A DNA stretch of 64,000 nucleotides from Microvirga sp052115485 (GTDB taxonomy: Bacteria > Pseudomonadota > Alphaproteobacteria > Rhizobiales > Beijerinckiaceae), in the NCBI RefSeq assembly GCF_052115485.1, contig NZ_JBFRGU010000001.1, positions 186,001 to 250,000 of the forward strand. Reading direction: 5' to 3'. The position numbers and the translations under genes are program-made. Positions 35,038 through 44,036 of the stretch are shown in pieces (the stretch's first letter is position 1; each line of letters begins with the position of its first letter). The notes under the pieces are model-generated. The model searched no databases. It was not told where the DNA came from and was given only the letters and a program-made list of their open reading frames with translations.

Positions 35038-35745
35038 TTACGCCGCTGCCCGCGGGCGGGTGGTGCGCTGCTCGATGTGTTTGGCCGGGTTCGGCACATG
35101 CACAACTCGCTGCACGAAAATACCGGGTGTGTGGATGCAATCCGGATCGATCTCGCCGGGCTGCACCAGATGCTCCACCTCCGCGATGGTGATCTTTGCG
35201 GCACTCGCCATCATCGGGTTAAAATTGCGGGCCGTCTTGCGATAGACGAGATTGCCTTCCGTATCGCCCTTGAAGGCGTGAACGACAGCGATATCGGCAA
35301 ACAGGCCGCGCTCCATGACGTATTTCTCGCCATCGAACTCGCGCACTTCCTTGCCGTCGGCAATGATGGTGCCGACGCCGGTCTTGGTGAAGAAGGCGGG
35401 AATTCCCGCGCCGCCGGCCCGAATGCGCTCGGCCAGCGTGCCTTGCGGGTTGAATTCGAGTTCAAGCTCGCCGGAAAGATATTGCTGGGCGAACAGTTTG
35501 TTTTCACCCACATAGGATGAGATCATCTTCTTGATCTGTCGGGTTTCCAGAAGCCGTCCCAGGCCGATACCGTCCACACCGGCATTATTGGAAATGAAGG
35601 TCAGATCCTTCGCCCCCGAATCACGAATGGCCTCGATCAGCGCCTCGGGAATGCCGCACAGGCCGAAACCGCCCGCCATGATCGTCATTCCGTCCTTCAC
35701 GAGCCCAGCGAGCGCCGAGCGCGCATCGGCTTGAACCTTATTCAT
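35038..35745 (-). CDS. scoA: 3-oxoacid CoA-transferase, subunit A
   Basis: A 235-residue alpha subunit. Family features are IMAGGFGLCGIPEALIEAI with the glycine-rich CoA-binding loop, LTFISNNAGVDGIGLGRLL, and YLSGELELEFNPQGTLAERI. It pairs with the downstream subunit B in one enzyme for ketone-body or short 3-oxoacid utilisation; nothing nearby identifies whether acetoacetate or oxoadipate is the physiological substrate. It is the first gene of the pair, divergent from the AsmA-family gene. Confidence 0.94.
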   Translation of the reverse strand: MNKVQADARSALAGLVKDGMTIMAGGFGLCGIPEALIEAIRDSGAKDLTFISNNAGVDGIGLGRLLETRQIKKMISSYVGENKLFAQQYLSGELELEFNPQGTLAERIRAGGAGIPAFFTKTGVGTIIADGKEVREFDGEKYVMERGLFADIAVVHAFKGDTEGNLVYRKTARNFNPMMASAAKITIAEVEHLVQPGEIDPDCIHTPGIFVQRVVHVPNPAKHIEQRTTRPRAAA

Positions 35746-35946
35746 AAAACCTCCCGGAGATGTTCCAGTATATCGTCAAAAATACGATCGGGCGGCACCC
35801 TGCATGGTGGCCTCATTTTAGACAATCCCTTCATATGGATATATGCAAGTTCCTGCATGCCTCGCCGGATTCCCTAACGGGGCTCGCTTTTCTTCTACTC
35901 GCTCCTCCTTGCGACGTTGGGGCAACCGGTCCATATCCATTCGCTC

Positions 35947-37761
35947 ATGTCTCGTCGTGCCCTTCTCATTATCGCGCTGATCGCGCTCGCGCTTCTCGGA
36001 ACCGCGGCATTCCCCTGGACTTTGTCCAGCGGCGCGCTTTCGGCTGCGCTGACGGAGCACCTGGAGAGTCATTACGGCCTCTCCTTCAAGGTCAATGGAC
36101 GCAGCACTTTTGCACTCCTGCCGACGCCTCGGGTGAAGTTCGAGGACGTCGACCTCGTCTCCGCGGACGGGAAAACGACGGTGGATGGTGGATATTTGCG
36201 AGGGGAGTTGCGCGTTCTTCCTCTGGTTTTTGGGCGGATCGAACTGTCGGAGATCGCTCTCAGCGATAGCCGCATCACGGTCTCGTTCGAGCAGATGAAG
36301 TCGCTGGACTGGGCTCGCAAGACAGCATCCGAAGCGAGCAAGCAGCGCTCCCTGCACGCCCGGCGACTGATTGTAACCGGCTCCACGCTGCAATGGAGCG
36401 ACTTTCCGACCGCCGGATTGAATCGCGTTAATCTCGTGGTCAATTGGCGCGGTGAGGACGACGAACTTGCCGTCGCCGGCTCAATCGCCTGGCGCGGCGA
36501 AGACATTGAAATCGGTGAGGTTTCCTTCAATCCCGCCCTCCTCGCTGCGGATGCGGCAAGCCCGTTCGCCGTGAAGTTGCGGTCACTTTCCGGCAATGTC
36601 GCCATCACCGGCGAGGCGCAAGTCGGAGCTGACCCGCGCGTGACCGGAAAAGGGTCTATCGCCGCCAGTTCCGTCCGGGATTTCGCTCGATGGAGCGGGC
36701 TCAGCCTGCCTTTGAGCCCGCTGACGGGTGCGTTTTCTATCTCAGGTGAATTTTCGGCCAACAAGCGCCGCCTCTCGTGGCCTTCGGTCGCGGTGGCTCT
36801 GGGAGGAGATCGTCTCGACGGCACGCTCTCCGTACGCTTGGACAGCGAACGCCCGGTCATCTCGGGCACGTTGGCGGCCGACAAACTTGATTTGTCCGAT
36901 TTTTTCGCACCCTTCGCGCAGACGCGGACCCTCACCGGCGCCTGGAATGACGATGCGTTGAACCTAACCCGCATGACTGCGGGCGATCTGGATATTCGCC
37001 TGTCCGCCACTTCCGCGAGGCTCGGACTTCTCACTCTCGGAGACATGGCTGCGAGCATTCTCGTGAAGCCCGGCCAGATCGAGGCCTCTCTCGGGCGCGC
37101 AAGTTTTTACGACGGCTCGCTTAAAGGTCGTCTTTCGCTCAGTCAGACCGAGGGCAAGCCCGAACTCAAGGGGCAGGCCAGCTTCGACCGGATCGATATT
37201 GCCTCATTTCTTTCCGTCGTCGGTGAACCGCGCTGGATCACAGGCCAAGCGCTCGGACAAATTCAGATCGAGGCGGCCGGGGGCACCGTGTCTGAACTCG
37301 TCCGCGCGAGCCACGGCCGGACCACCATTTCCGTCAAACGCGGAGAGCTGATCGGGATCGGTCTCAATGACGCGTTGAAGAGGATCGACAAGCGCCCCCT
37401 CGCCGCTTCGCTCGATTGGCGCGGCGGACGCACTGCGTTCGACCTCGCCCAGGTCAGTTTGAACATCACCTCCGGCAACGGCGAGATCATGGAGGGCCGT
37501 CTGACCGCTCCCGAAGTGCACGCGGCGCTACAGGGACGAGTTTCCATCGCGGACCGCACCTTGGATCTGAAAGCGTTGGTCGACTCGGCAACGCCCAATC
37601 CCAACACATCGCCGCTGATCGCATTCGATCTCGATGGCGGCTGGGATTCGGTCATGATAACGCCGGACGTGAAATCCCTGATCCAGCGCTCGGGCGCCGC
37701 AAAGCCGCTCTTCGGGCCGGAACGAACGACTAAAGAACCCCCGGCAGACAACGCTCAGTGA
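35947..37761 (+). CDS. AsmA-family protein
   Basis: A 604-residue envelope protein. An N-terminal membrane anchor (RRALLIIALIALALLGTAAF) is followed by the AsmA N-terminal region (LPTPRVKFEDVDLVSADGKT) and a C-terminal AsmA_2-like domain (RASHGRTTISVKRGELIGIG near residue 455). Such proteins are now thought to form long lipid-binding grooves bridging inner and outer membranes. ATG 35947 (MSRRALL) is preferred over a start 30 bp upstream. It converges with the polyamine permease gene, overlapping it by 7 bp. Confidence 0.85.
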   Translation: MSRRALLIIALIALALLGTAAFPWTLSSGALSAALTEHLESHYGLSFKVNGRSTFALLPTPRVKFEDVDLVSADGKTTVDGGYLRGELRVLPLVFGRIELSEIALSDSRITVSFEQMKSLDWARKTASEASKQRSLHARRLIVTGSTLQWSDFPTAGLNRVNLVVNWRGEDDELAVAGSIAWRGEDIEIGEVSFNPALLAADAASPFAVKLRSLSGNVAITGEAQVGADPRVTGKGSIAASSVRDFARWSGLSLPLSPLTGAFSISGEFSANKRRLSWPSVAVALGGDRLDGTLSVRLDSERPVISGTLAADKLDLSDFFAPFAQTRTLTGAWNDDALNLTRMTAGDLDIRLSATSARLGLLTLGDMAASILVKPGQIEASLGRASFYDGSLKGRLSLSQTEGKPELKGQASFDRIDIASFLSVVGEPRWITGQALGQIQIEAAGGTVSELVRASHGRTTISVKRGELIGIGLNDALKRIDKRPLAASLDWRGGRTAFDLAQVSLNITSGNGEIMEGRLTAPEVHAALQGRVSIADRTLDLKALVDSATPNPNTSPLIAFDLDGGWDSVMITPDVKSLIQRSGAAKPLFGPERTTKEPPADNAQ

Positions 37762-38558
37762 GCGTTGCGTTCGGAAACCATTAGAGAGCGTTTGCTTAGA
37801 ATCGTGGCGATGGTAACCCCCACAGTCACAATGCTGATGAGGATCGTCGAAGCCGCGTTCACTTCCGGCGACAGGCCGAGCCTGACCTGACTGTAAATCC
37901 TGATGGGCAAGGTCGTGGCCCCTGGACCCGTATTGAAGCTCGCAATCACGAGATCGTCCAGCGACAGGGTGAAGGCCAGAAGGAAGCCCGCGACAATCGC
38001 GGGAGAAATCAACGGCAACGTGACGGCGAAGAAGGTCTTGAGCGGTGGCGCGCCGAGATCCATCGCAGCTTCTTCCAACGAGCGATCGAAGGTCAAAAGC
38101 CGCGCCTGCACAACCACCGTCACGAAGCACATGGTCAGCGTCGTATGGGCCAGCGTGATCGTCCAGAAGCCGCGGTCGAGACCGATCGCCACGAAGAACA
38201 ACAGCAGCGACAGGCCGGTGATGACTTCCGGCATGACCATCGGCGCGTAGACCATGCCGGTAAACAGGGTGCGCCCCGTAAACCGCCCGTAACGGGTCAG
38301 CGCAAGAGCCGCGAGCGTGCCGAGCACAGTCGCCATGGAGGCGGAGAGAAGCGCGATCCGCACTGTTACCCAGGCGGCATCCATCAACGCTTCGTTGCGG
38401 AAGAGCGCGCCATACCACTGCGTCGAGAACCCGCCCCACACGGTCACCAGGCGCGACGCGTTGAAGGAATAGACGACCAGCAGCAGGATCGGCACATAAA
38501 GGAAGGCGAAGCCGAGCACCAGCGATGTGACGTTGAAGAGACTGAGGCGGTTTCTCAT
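37755..38558 (-). CDS. potI: Polyamine ABC transporter permease, PotI-like
   Basis: A 267-residue inner-membrane protein with six helices and the EAA loop LEEAAMDLGAPPLKTFFAVT near residue 155. Order ATPase, permease 1, permease 2 with 4-bp overlaps matches putrescine/spermidine importers. It starts MRNRLSLFNVTSLVLGFAFL. It is the last gene of the operon. Substrate assignment rests on similarity to PotC/PotI and gene order. Confidence 0.9.
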   Translation of the reverse strand: MRNRLSLFNVTSLVLGFAFLYVPILLLVVYSFNASRLVTVWGGFSTQWYGALFRNEALMDAAWVTVRIALLSASMATVLGTLAALALTRYGRFTGRTLFTGMVYAPMVMPEVITGLSLLLFFVAIGLDRGFWTITLAHTTLTMCFVTVVVQARLLTFDRSLEEAAMDLGAPPLKTFFAVTLPLISPAIVAGFLLAFTLSLDDLVIASFNTGPGATTLPIRIYSQVRLGLSPEVNAASTILISIVTVGVTIATILSKRSLMVSERNAH

Positions 38559-39457
38559 CGCTGCGTCTCCAGCCGGCGCGCCTCGACATCACGGTAGATC
38601 ACGATCGGCACGACGAGGATGATCAACAGAAGGATCGCCACGGCGGAGGCCAACGGCCAATCGCGGTTCGAGAAGAACTCGCTCCACAATTGACGGCCGA
38701 TCATCAAAGTCTCGGAACCGCCGAGCAGATCCGGGATCACGAACTCTCCGACGGCCGGAATGAAGCACAGAAGCGAACCGGCAATGACGCCGGGCATGGC
38801 GAGCGGCACGGTGATCGCCCAGAACGCGCGCCAAGGCGGGCAACCGAGATCGAGCGCCGCCTCGATCAGCGTATTGTCCATCCGCTCCAGCGACGCATAG
38901 AGTGGTAGCACCATGAAGGGCAGATAGGCATAGACGATGCCGATATAGACCGCGAATTCCGTGTTCAGGATGATCAGAGGGTCGTCGATCAGGCCGATGC
39001 CCATCAGCGCCTGATTGAGAAGCCCTTCCGGCTTCAGAATGGCGACCCAGGCATAAATTCGGATGAGAAAGCTCGTCCAGAACGGCAGGATGATCAGACC
39101 GATCAAGAGCGGATGATGTTTCGCGGGAGCCCGCGCCATGGCGTAGGCGATGGGAAAGCCGACAAGAAGAAGCAGTGCCGTCGAAATGGCGGCGATCCGC
39201 ACGGATGACAGTGTCGCCGCCAGATAAATACCATCCTCGACCAGCATCTCGAAATTTTCGAGATCGAGCTTCTGGAAAAATCCCCAGACATCGCTCCATT
39301 CGAACACGGGCGTGTAGGGCGGCTGCGCGACGACAGGGTCCGAGAGACTGATCTTGAGGACGATCAGGAACGGCAACAGAAAAAGGACGGCGAGCCATAA
39401 GAACGGCACCGCCGGCACCACAGCCGACATCAGCCTTTTCGTGAGCGAGCGCGCCAT
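38555..39457 (-). CDS. potH: Polyamine ABC transporter permease, PotH-like
   Basis: A 300-residue permease of PotB/PotH length. It has a first helix RLMSAVVPAVPFLWLAVLFL, a substantial periplasmic loop (about 35-75), and the EAA motif LIEAALDLGCPPWRAFWAIT near residue 195. It overlaps potI by 4 bp and follows the ATPase by 2 bp, so translation is coupled. Confidence 0.91.
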   Translation of the reverse strand: MARSLTKRLMSAVVPAVPFLWLAVLFLLPFLIVLKISLSDPVVAQPPYTPVFEWSDVWGFFQKLDLENFEMLVEDGIYLAATLSSVRIAAISTALLLLVGFPIAYAMARAPAKHHPLLIGLIILPFWTSFLIRIYAWVAILKPEGLLNQALMGIGLIDDPLIILNTEFAVYIGIVYAYLPFMVLPLYASLERMDNTLIEAALDLGCPPWRAFWAITVPLAMPGVIAGSLLCFIPAVGEFVIPDLLGGSETLMIGRQLWSEFFSNRDWPLASAVAILLLIILVVPIVIYRDVEARRLETQR

Positions 39458-39459
39458 GG

Positions 39460-40626
39460 CTATTCCGCCAGAATGACCGCCGCATCGGGCACGAAGGTCA
39501 GATGAACCTCCTCATCCCAATCGATGGGGTTGTCGACGAAGCGCGAGGCATTGGCGCGTGAGACGCGCAGGATTTCACCGGAGGCGAGCTTGACCCGATA
39601 GACGGTCCAGTCGCCCAGATAGCCGATATCCCACACTTCGCCGGTCAGGACATTCTGCGCATCGGGGCTCGGGGGGCCGCGGCGGATCACCATCTTTTCG
39701 GGACGGATCGCGATGGCGACCGCTTGGCCCTCGTTTAACACCTCATCCGGATCGTCGATAGTCAGGGGCGACGCCGATGCATTGGTTCCGACGCGCCACA
39801 GGCCGTTCTCCTGGCCGATCACCTTGCCTTCGAGGATGTTCACGTCGCCCACGAACTCGGCGATGAAACGGGTCTTCGGCTGCTCGTAGATCTCGCCCGG
39901 CGTCGCCACCTGGACGATGCGCCCATGATCCATGACCGCGATGCGGTCCGCCATGGTCATCGCCTCTTCCTGATCGTGCGTGACGACAACGAAGGTCATG
40001 CCGACCTCGTGCTGGATGTCCATCAGCTCGAACTGGGTCTCCTCGCGCAGCTTCTTATCGAGCGCGCCGAGCGGCTCGTCGAGCAGCAACACCTTGGGAC
40101 GCTTGGCAAGAGCACGTGCGAGCGCGACGCGTTGGCGCTGCCCCCCGGACAATTGATCGGGATAACGCTTGGCGAGCCGCTCCAACTGCACGAGACGCAG
40201 CATTTCCTCGACGCGGGCTGCGACTTCGGCTTTCGGCAGACCATCCTGCTTCAGCCCGAAAGCGATGTTCTTCTCCACGCTCATATGGGGGAAGAGCGCA
40301 TAGGACTGGAACATCATGTTCGCCGGTCGCCGGTAAGGCGGCACGCCTGCAAGGCTCTGGTCGGCGAGCGTGATACGCCCCTCGCTCGGCTCCTCGAAGC
40401 CCGCCAGCATCCGCATGAGGGTCGTCTTCCCACAGCCGGAAGGACCGAGCAGGCAGAAGAACTCGCGCTCGAAGATATCGAGCGAAAGATTTTCCACGGC
40501 CACAGCGTCGCCGAACCGCTTCGTCACGTTCTCGAAGCGGATGAGCGGCTTAGCGCTCGGATCGGACCAGGGAGCGAAAGTGCGGCGCACGGCGCCGACG
40601 GAGGACGGTTTACGGGAAGGAGGCAA
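39460..40626 (-). CDS. potG: Polyamine ABC transporter ATP-binding protein, PotG/PotA-like
   Basis: A 388-residue ATPase: Walker A LLGPSGCGKTT near residue 60, Q-loop MMFQSYALF, signature YPDQLSGGQRQRVALARAL, Walker B VLLLDEPLGALD and switch His VVTHDQEEAM. The C-terminal region from about residue 265 is a TOBE regulatory domain (AIAIRPEKMVI). It powers the two permeases encoded after it. An N-terminal extension of about 25 residues before LIRFENVTKRFG may mean a later true start. No binding-protein gene (potF) lies in the cluster. Confidence 0.93.
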   Translation of the reverse strand: MPPSRKPSSVGAVRRTFAPWSDPSAKPLIRFENVTKRFGDAVAVENLSLDIFEREFFCLLGPSGCGKTTLMRMLAGFEEPSEGRITLADQSLAGVPPYRRPANMMFQSYALFPHMSVEKNIAFGLKQDGLPKAEVAARVEEMLRLVQLERLAKRYPDQLSGGQRQRVALARALAKRPKVLLLDEPLGALDKKLREETQFELMDIQHEVGMTFVVVTHDQEEAMTMADRIAVMDHGRIVQVATPGEIYEQPKTRFIAEFVGDVNILEGKVIGQENGLWRVGTNASASPLTIDDPDEVLNEGQAVAIAIRPEKMVIRRGPPSPDAQNVLTGEVWDIGYLGDWTVYRVKLASGEILRVSRANASRFVDNPIDWDEEVHLTFVPDAAVILAE

Positions 40627-40873
40627 TGCGGTTGGTGCTTCGGGCTCAAGGGGACCAAGACGCGCAACCTAAAATGAGAGAGCCGCAAGAACAACAGTTT
40701 CGCGGCGTCATCCCCTATTGAGGATCGCCCTCCCGCGCAAATTTGGGAGCTGTCTCCCAAAGGATACGGTTTATGGTGACCGGCGCTAAAAACACCTCGT
40801 CACAACGGGCCTGTCACGAAGCTGACGCATTCCGCTACGGAAGCACAGGATTGCTGCCGGCGATGACCACCGA

Positions 40874-41542
40874 TCAATCTTGCGGTGAGGCCTCGTTTGT
40901 CTCAGCCATCGCCGCGCGATCCCGCCCGCCGTTCAAGTCCCGCAATTTGTTGATGAAATCCGGCGGGTAGAGCAACGTCGAGGATGGCGTTTGGAGCCCC
41001 ATGAACTTCGCGATGTCAGCCACGAACGCGTTGCAATTATAAGCAACCGCGCTCCAAAGCGGCGAGTTAGCCTGCAGCTTCTTGATAAAGGCCGTGAGCC
41101 TTGCGTATTCGGCCTCGCTCATCACGATCCGGTAACGCGCCGAGACATATTTTTCCTCGAGATCGCCGTCGCTGGGACCCGTCTCCGAGACAACCGGGAT
41201 AAAATGCCCGATCATCCACGGGACAGGGCTGTTGCCCGCGGGGTGCAGACCGGCAACTTCACTCGTGAGAATCTGACCGCGCGGATTCAGTTGGCCGAAC
41301 ATCGCGAAGGTGTGGCCATAGCTCAACGCATACCGTGAGCGAAATTCTATGAAGTATTGCGTCGCAGGTGCGCGAACCGCCTTCTTGCCCTTCGGCTTCT
41401 GAGACGCGGCGGCCTCTATCCGGTTAGGCGAATTGGATGTTTGCGCGCTTAGTGCCGGACTAACCAGTGCGATGACCAACCCGAGCGCCGGCCAAATCGA
41501 AAAAAAGCGCCTTCCAGTCAAGTTCTTATCGAAATACAGCAA
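40874..41542 (-). CDS. Exported protein, possibly permuted-papain (NlpC/P60-like) fold
   Basis: A 222-residue protein with a signal sequence (IWPALGLVIALVSPALSA). The mature part has SYGHTFAMFGQLN near residue 75 and SAVAYNCNAFVADIAKFMGL near residue 165. A histidine in an N-terminal GH motif and a cysteine at the head of a later helix (YNCNAF) is the order seen in circularly permuted papain-like enzymes (LRAT/YaeF-like). The assignment is a guess from these two elements. It lies downstream of the small lipoprotein but a hairpin separates them. Confidence 0.55.
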   Translation of the reverse strand: MLYFDKNLTGRRFFSIWPALGLVIALVSPALSAQTSNSPNRIEAAASQKPKGKKAVRAPATQYFIEFRSRYALSYGHTFAMFGQLNPRGQILTSEVAGLHPAGNSPVPWMIGHFIPVVSETGPSDGDLEEKYVSARYRIVMSEAEYARLTAFIKKLQANSPLWSAVAYNCNAFVADIAKFMGLQTPSSTLLYPPDFINKLRDLNGGRDRAAMAETNEASPQD

Positions 41543-41648
41543 CGTTCGCTCCTACGTTTTTAACGTGCGCTTGGGATGCGAACCGCATTCCGTTCCGCAC
41601 AACAACAGGAGAAGCATCGAGAAGTAGAATTAAACGCCGACAAAGCAA

Positions 41649-41673
41649 GAGGGTCAGCTTTTGGCCGACCCTC
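41649..41673 (-). terminator. Hairpin after the small lipoprotein gene
   Basis: GAGGGTC pairs with GACCCTC and the stem extends by GC/GC around a short A/T-rich loop, giving about 10 bp. It lies 14 bp beyond the lipoprotein stop. T richness follows on both strands but no long T tract. Confidence 0.65.
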
Positions 41674-41686
41674 TTTCAAATTTGAG

Positions 41687-41812
41687 TTACCCCTTAGTGA
41701 TTACTGGCGCAAGTGGAGCAGGAGGCGGAGCCTTTCCTTTTCCAATACCAGCGCACGCTGCGGCAGAGAGGACGAGAAGAGCTGTAAGCGAAACCAGAAA
41801 AGTTTTCTTCAT
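41687..41812 (-). CDS. Small lipoprotein (41 residues)
   Basis: Start ATG 41812-41810. The protein is MKKTFLVSLTALLVLSAAAC then AGIGKGKAPPPAPLAPVITK and a final G. The lipobox SAAAC at residue 20 is clear, and the mature 22 residues are Gly/Pro/Lys-rich. Short lipoproteins with a 'GKGKAPPPAP...VTKG' tail appear in rhizobial relatives, function unknown; this is from memory. It is preceded by an AT-rich promoter region (41820-41950) and followed by a hairpin, so it looks monocistronic and possibly highly expressed. Confidence 0.75.
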   Translation of the reverse strand: MKKTFLVSLTALLVLSAAACAGIGKGKAPPPAPLAPVITKG

Positions 41813-42006
41813 AGCTTATACCCTCTATAAACGAAGCTAAACTATCATAAAAGCCAAGCTACTACTAGTATAAAATTAAAATATCTCAATTAAAGATGAT
41901 TTTACTTAAAAAGGCCAAACGAATACATTAGAGATCTGACACAAGTTCAGTCATATCTCTTATCAATGCTGCTATTCGTTTTTAAATAGGCCCGTTTCAG
42001 AAATTT

Positions 42007-42591
42007 CTAGAGGAATCGCGGAATCAGTCGTCCGGTTCGGGTCATATAAGCTCGATAGGGCTCACCAAAGGTCTCGATCATGAGGCGCTCTTCCTCGGCG
42101 ACCCTGAACAGATAGAGCGTTCCGAATCCGATAAGACCAGAGAGCCCTGCAACGAGATTGGGCAAGAGAAGCGCCTGCGCAATGGCCCAAAGCCAGAAGG
42201 CCGTGTACATCGGGTGGCGGACGCGCCGATAGACGCCTTCGGTCACGAGCTTATGGTTCTCACGCACTTCGAGGGTCACCGACCAATTGCGCCCCAGCGC
42301 TTTGTGCGTCAGGCGGAACATCGCGAGCGCCGCGAGCGCAACGACAACTCCGACAGACGCTTGGAAGGGGTTGAAGGAATAAGCCGCAAACTTCGGAAAT
42401 CCTGTCGCGACATAGACAAACGGCACCAAGCCGAGGCCGCTGAACGAAATGGATAGAAGCAAGGTTTCCCGCGCTCCACGCGCATTACGGGCCACGGACG
42501 TCCGGCGTGATTTGCGCGCGAACGGAACGCGGATCAAATACCAGCCGACGGCGAGCAGAACGAAGACGGTCTTGGCAATGGTAGGCGTCAT
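42007..42591 (-). CDS. Isoprenylcysteine carboxyl methyltransferase-like membrane protein
   Basis: A 194-residue membrane protein with about five helices. The C-terminal SAM-binding signature of the ICMT/PEMT superfamily is present: LVTEGVYRRVRHPMYTAFWL near residue 120 and EEERLMIETFGEPYRAYMTR near residue 170. In bacteria these methylate small molecules, lipids or unknown substrates. It overlaps the upstream hydrolase gene by 4 bp, so the two are translated together and may act on the same lipid-like compound. Confidence 0.85.
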   Translation of the reverse strand: MTPTIAKTVFVLLAVGWYLIRVPFARKSRRTSVARNARGARETLLLSISFSGLGLVPFVYVATGFPKFAAYSFNPFQASVGVVVALAALAMFRLTHKALGRNWSVTLEVRENHKLVTEGVYRRVRHPMYTAFWLWAIAQALLLPNLVAGLSGLIGFGTLYLFRVAEEERLMIETFGEPYRAYMTRTGRLIPRFL

Positions 42592-43817
42592 GAGCAGCTC
42601 TTCTCCACCGCCTTTGCCGCGTTGAGTGAGACGTCGGTTACCGTCTCCGGGAGCCCTCCGTCAGCGCCGATCGCGGAGACGGCCCCATCCGCATACCTGA
42701 CCTGCCGTTCGACGGAAAGTGGTCCGCAAAGCAGCATGAAATAGTCATAGGCCGCCCGCTGATCGTTGCCGCTGACGAACTGGCAATGCACTTTGAAGAA
42801 ATTTCGGCGCGTACGCCGGTAGCGTGCCGGCTGCATCATTCTTCTGATGCGCTCAATGCGCACGATGGGACGTCCTGGCACATCCAGTCCCATGGCGGCG
42901 ACTGGATTCGTTTTGTAGAAGTTCATCACGTCCGTCAGCGCCTGGTACTCGACCCACAGGATTTGGGACGCAGACGCCACGCGCTGCACCGCATGACGGA
43001 AGCGCGTCGCTCCCCGGTGCAGGCCGATTTTCAGAAGCGATGAACCCACGGACGCAAAAGCGACGGGGATGCGGGTGCCGAATTCGGGGTCGAGCCGCAA
43101 AGCCCGGTCGAGGAGATCCACGGCAAGGACGGCCCCGAGACTATGGCCGATGACCAGAATTTCGTCGGCCTGACCGTTCCTCGCCTTCGCGACGAGAGCA
43201 CGAGCAACGCGGTCCAGCCGGGAATCGAGCACGGCATTGGGCCGCCGAATATAATCGCGGGAGAAAATCCAATCATCGAACAGGAGCGGGAGAAAGAGCC
43301 ACTTCGCGGGCCACCGCATCAAGAGCGCGAATGTCGAAAGACCGGCACAGATCCCAAAGAGCAGAGAATCGGTCGCCTTCGTTGCAAGAACATCCACGCC
43401 CCATGCGAGAGCGACGAAGAAGGCGAGGAAAACGAACGGGTAAAGGAAAAACCCGGCATAACGCCAGTTGCTGCGCAAATAGCCCCAAAGCGCGCCCGCC
43501 GTCGCAAAGTCCAGAAAGGCCCGCAAGGCGCATGGCAATCGCTGCCACATGCTTTTTTGTATGCCCGCGTCGATGACATCGTCCCATCGCACCAGTTGGA
43601 AATCGGTCTCGACTTGCCAATTGGGGCCTGACGCGATCGCTCTCCACGAGGCCAGATCCTTCTCAACGACCACTTCCGAGATCGATGCGGCAACGGACCA
43701 TGTCGCTTCGAATCGTTGAAGTTCGCGCGCAAAACGGCGGTACGCGACCTGTGGCACAACAGGATCGTAGCCTCCCAGGTGATAGACGAGACGCTTCTTG
43801 ACAATGCTCTCCGTCAT
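42588..43817 (-). CDS. Membrane-associated alpha/beta hydrolase (lipase-like)
   Basis: A 409-residue protein from ATG 43817 (MTESIVKKRLVYHLGGYDPV), with GGGGAAGG immediately upstream; a longer in-phase frame exists but lacks support. Two or three helices lie at about 110-180 (YAGFFLYPFVFLAFFVALAW). After them comes a serine-hydrolase elbow VIGHSLGAVLAVDLLDRAL near residue 240 (GHSLG, nucleophile Ser). The opening 'YHLGGYDP' is seen in a little-known rhizobial family. Catalytic Asp and His were not placed with confidence. It may be a lipase or esterase anchored in the inner membrane. Confidence 0.7.
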   Translation of the reverse strand: MTESIVKKRLVYHLGGYDPVVPQVAYRRFARELQRFEATWSVAASISEVVVEKDLASWRAIASGPNWQVETDFQLVRWDDVIDAGIQKSMWQRLPCALRAFLDFATAGALWGYLRSNWRYAGFFLYPFVFLAFFVALAWGVDVLATKATDSLLFGICAGLSTFALLMRWPAKWLFLPLLFDDWIFSRDYIRRPNAVLDSRLDRVARALVAKARNGQADEILVIGHSLGAVLAVDLLDRALRLDPEFGTRIPVAFASVGSSLLKIGLHRGATRFRHAVQRVASASQILWVEYQALTDVMNFYKTNPVAAMGLDVPGRPIVRIERIRRMMQPARYRRTRRNFFKVHCQFVSGNDQRAAYDYFMLLCGPLSVERQVRYADGAVSAIGADGGLPETVTDVSLNAAKAVEKSCS

Positions 43818-44036
43818 TCCTTCCCCAAGATCCGTCCCCCGACAATGATCGTTTTCTTTATGGTGGCGCTTCACCTTCAGCCGGCAAGAGCCCGTCGAAT
43901 CGGCACCATTGCGCATTGTCCGACATGTGTCGCAGTGAGCGGCCTCTCAGGCAAGCCGCACGCCTGAGGAATAATCGAAACATTATCTCAACCAATGGTA
44001 GGAATTTACCGGCTTGCCAGAGGGACTATCGGTGTC

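Noticed and set aside
36072..37058. 328-codon minus-strand frame inside the AsmA-family gene
   Set aside because: Ser/Arg-rich sequence typical of antisense frames; AsmA-family signal and length on the plus strand.
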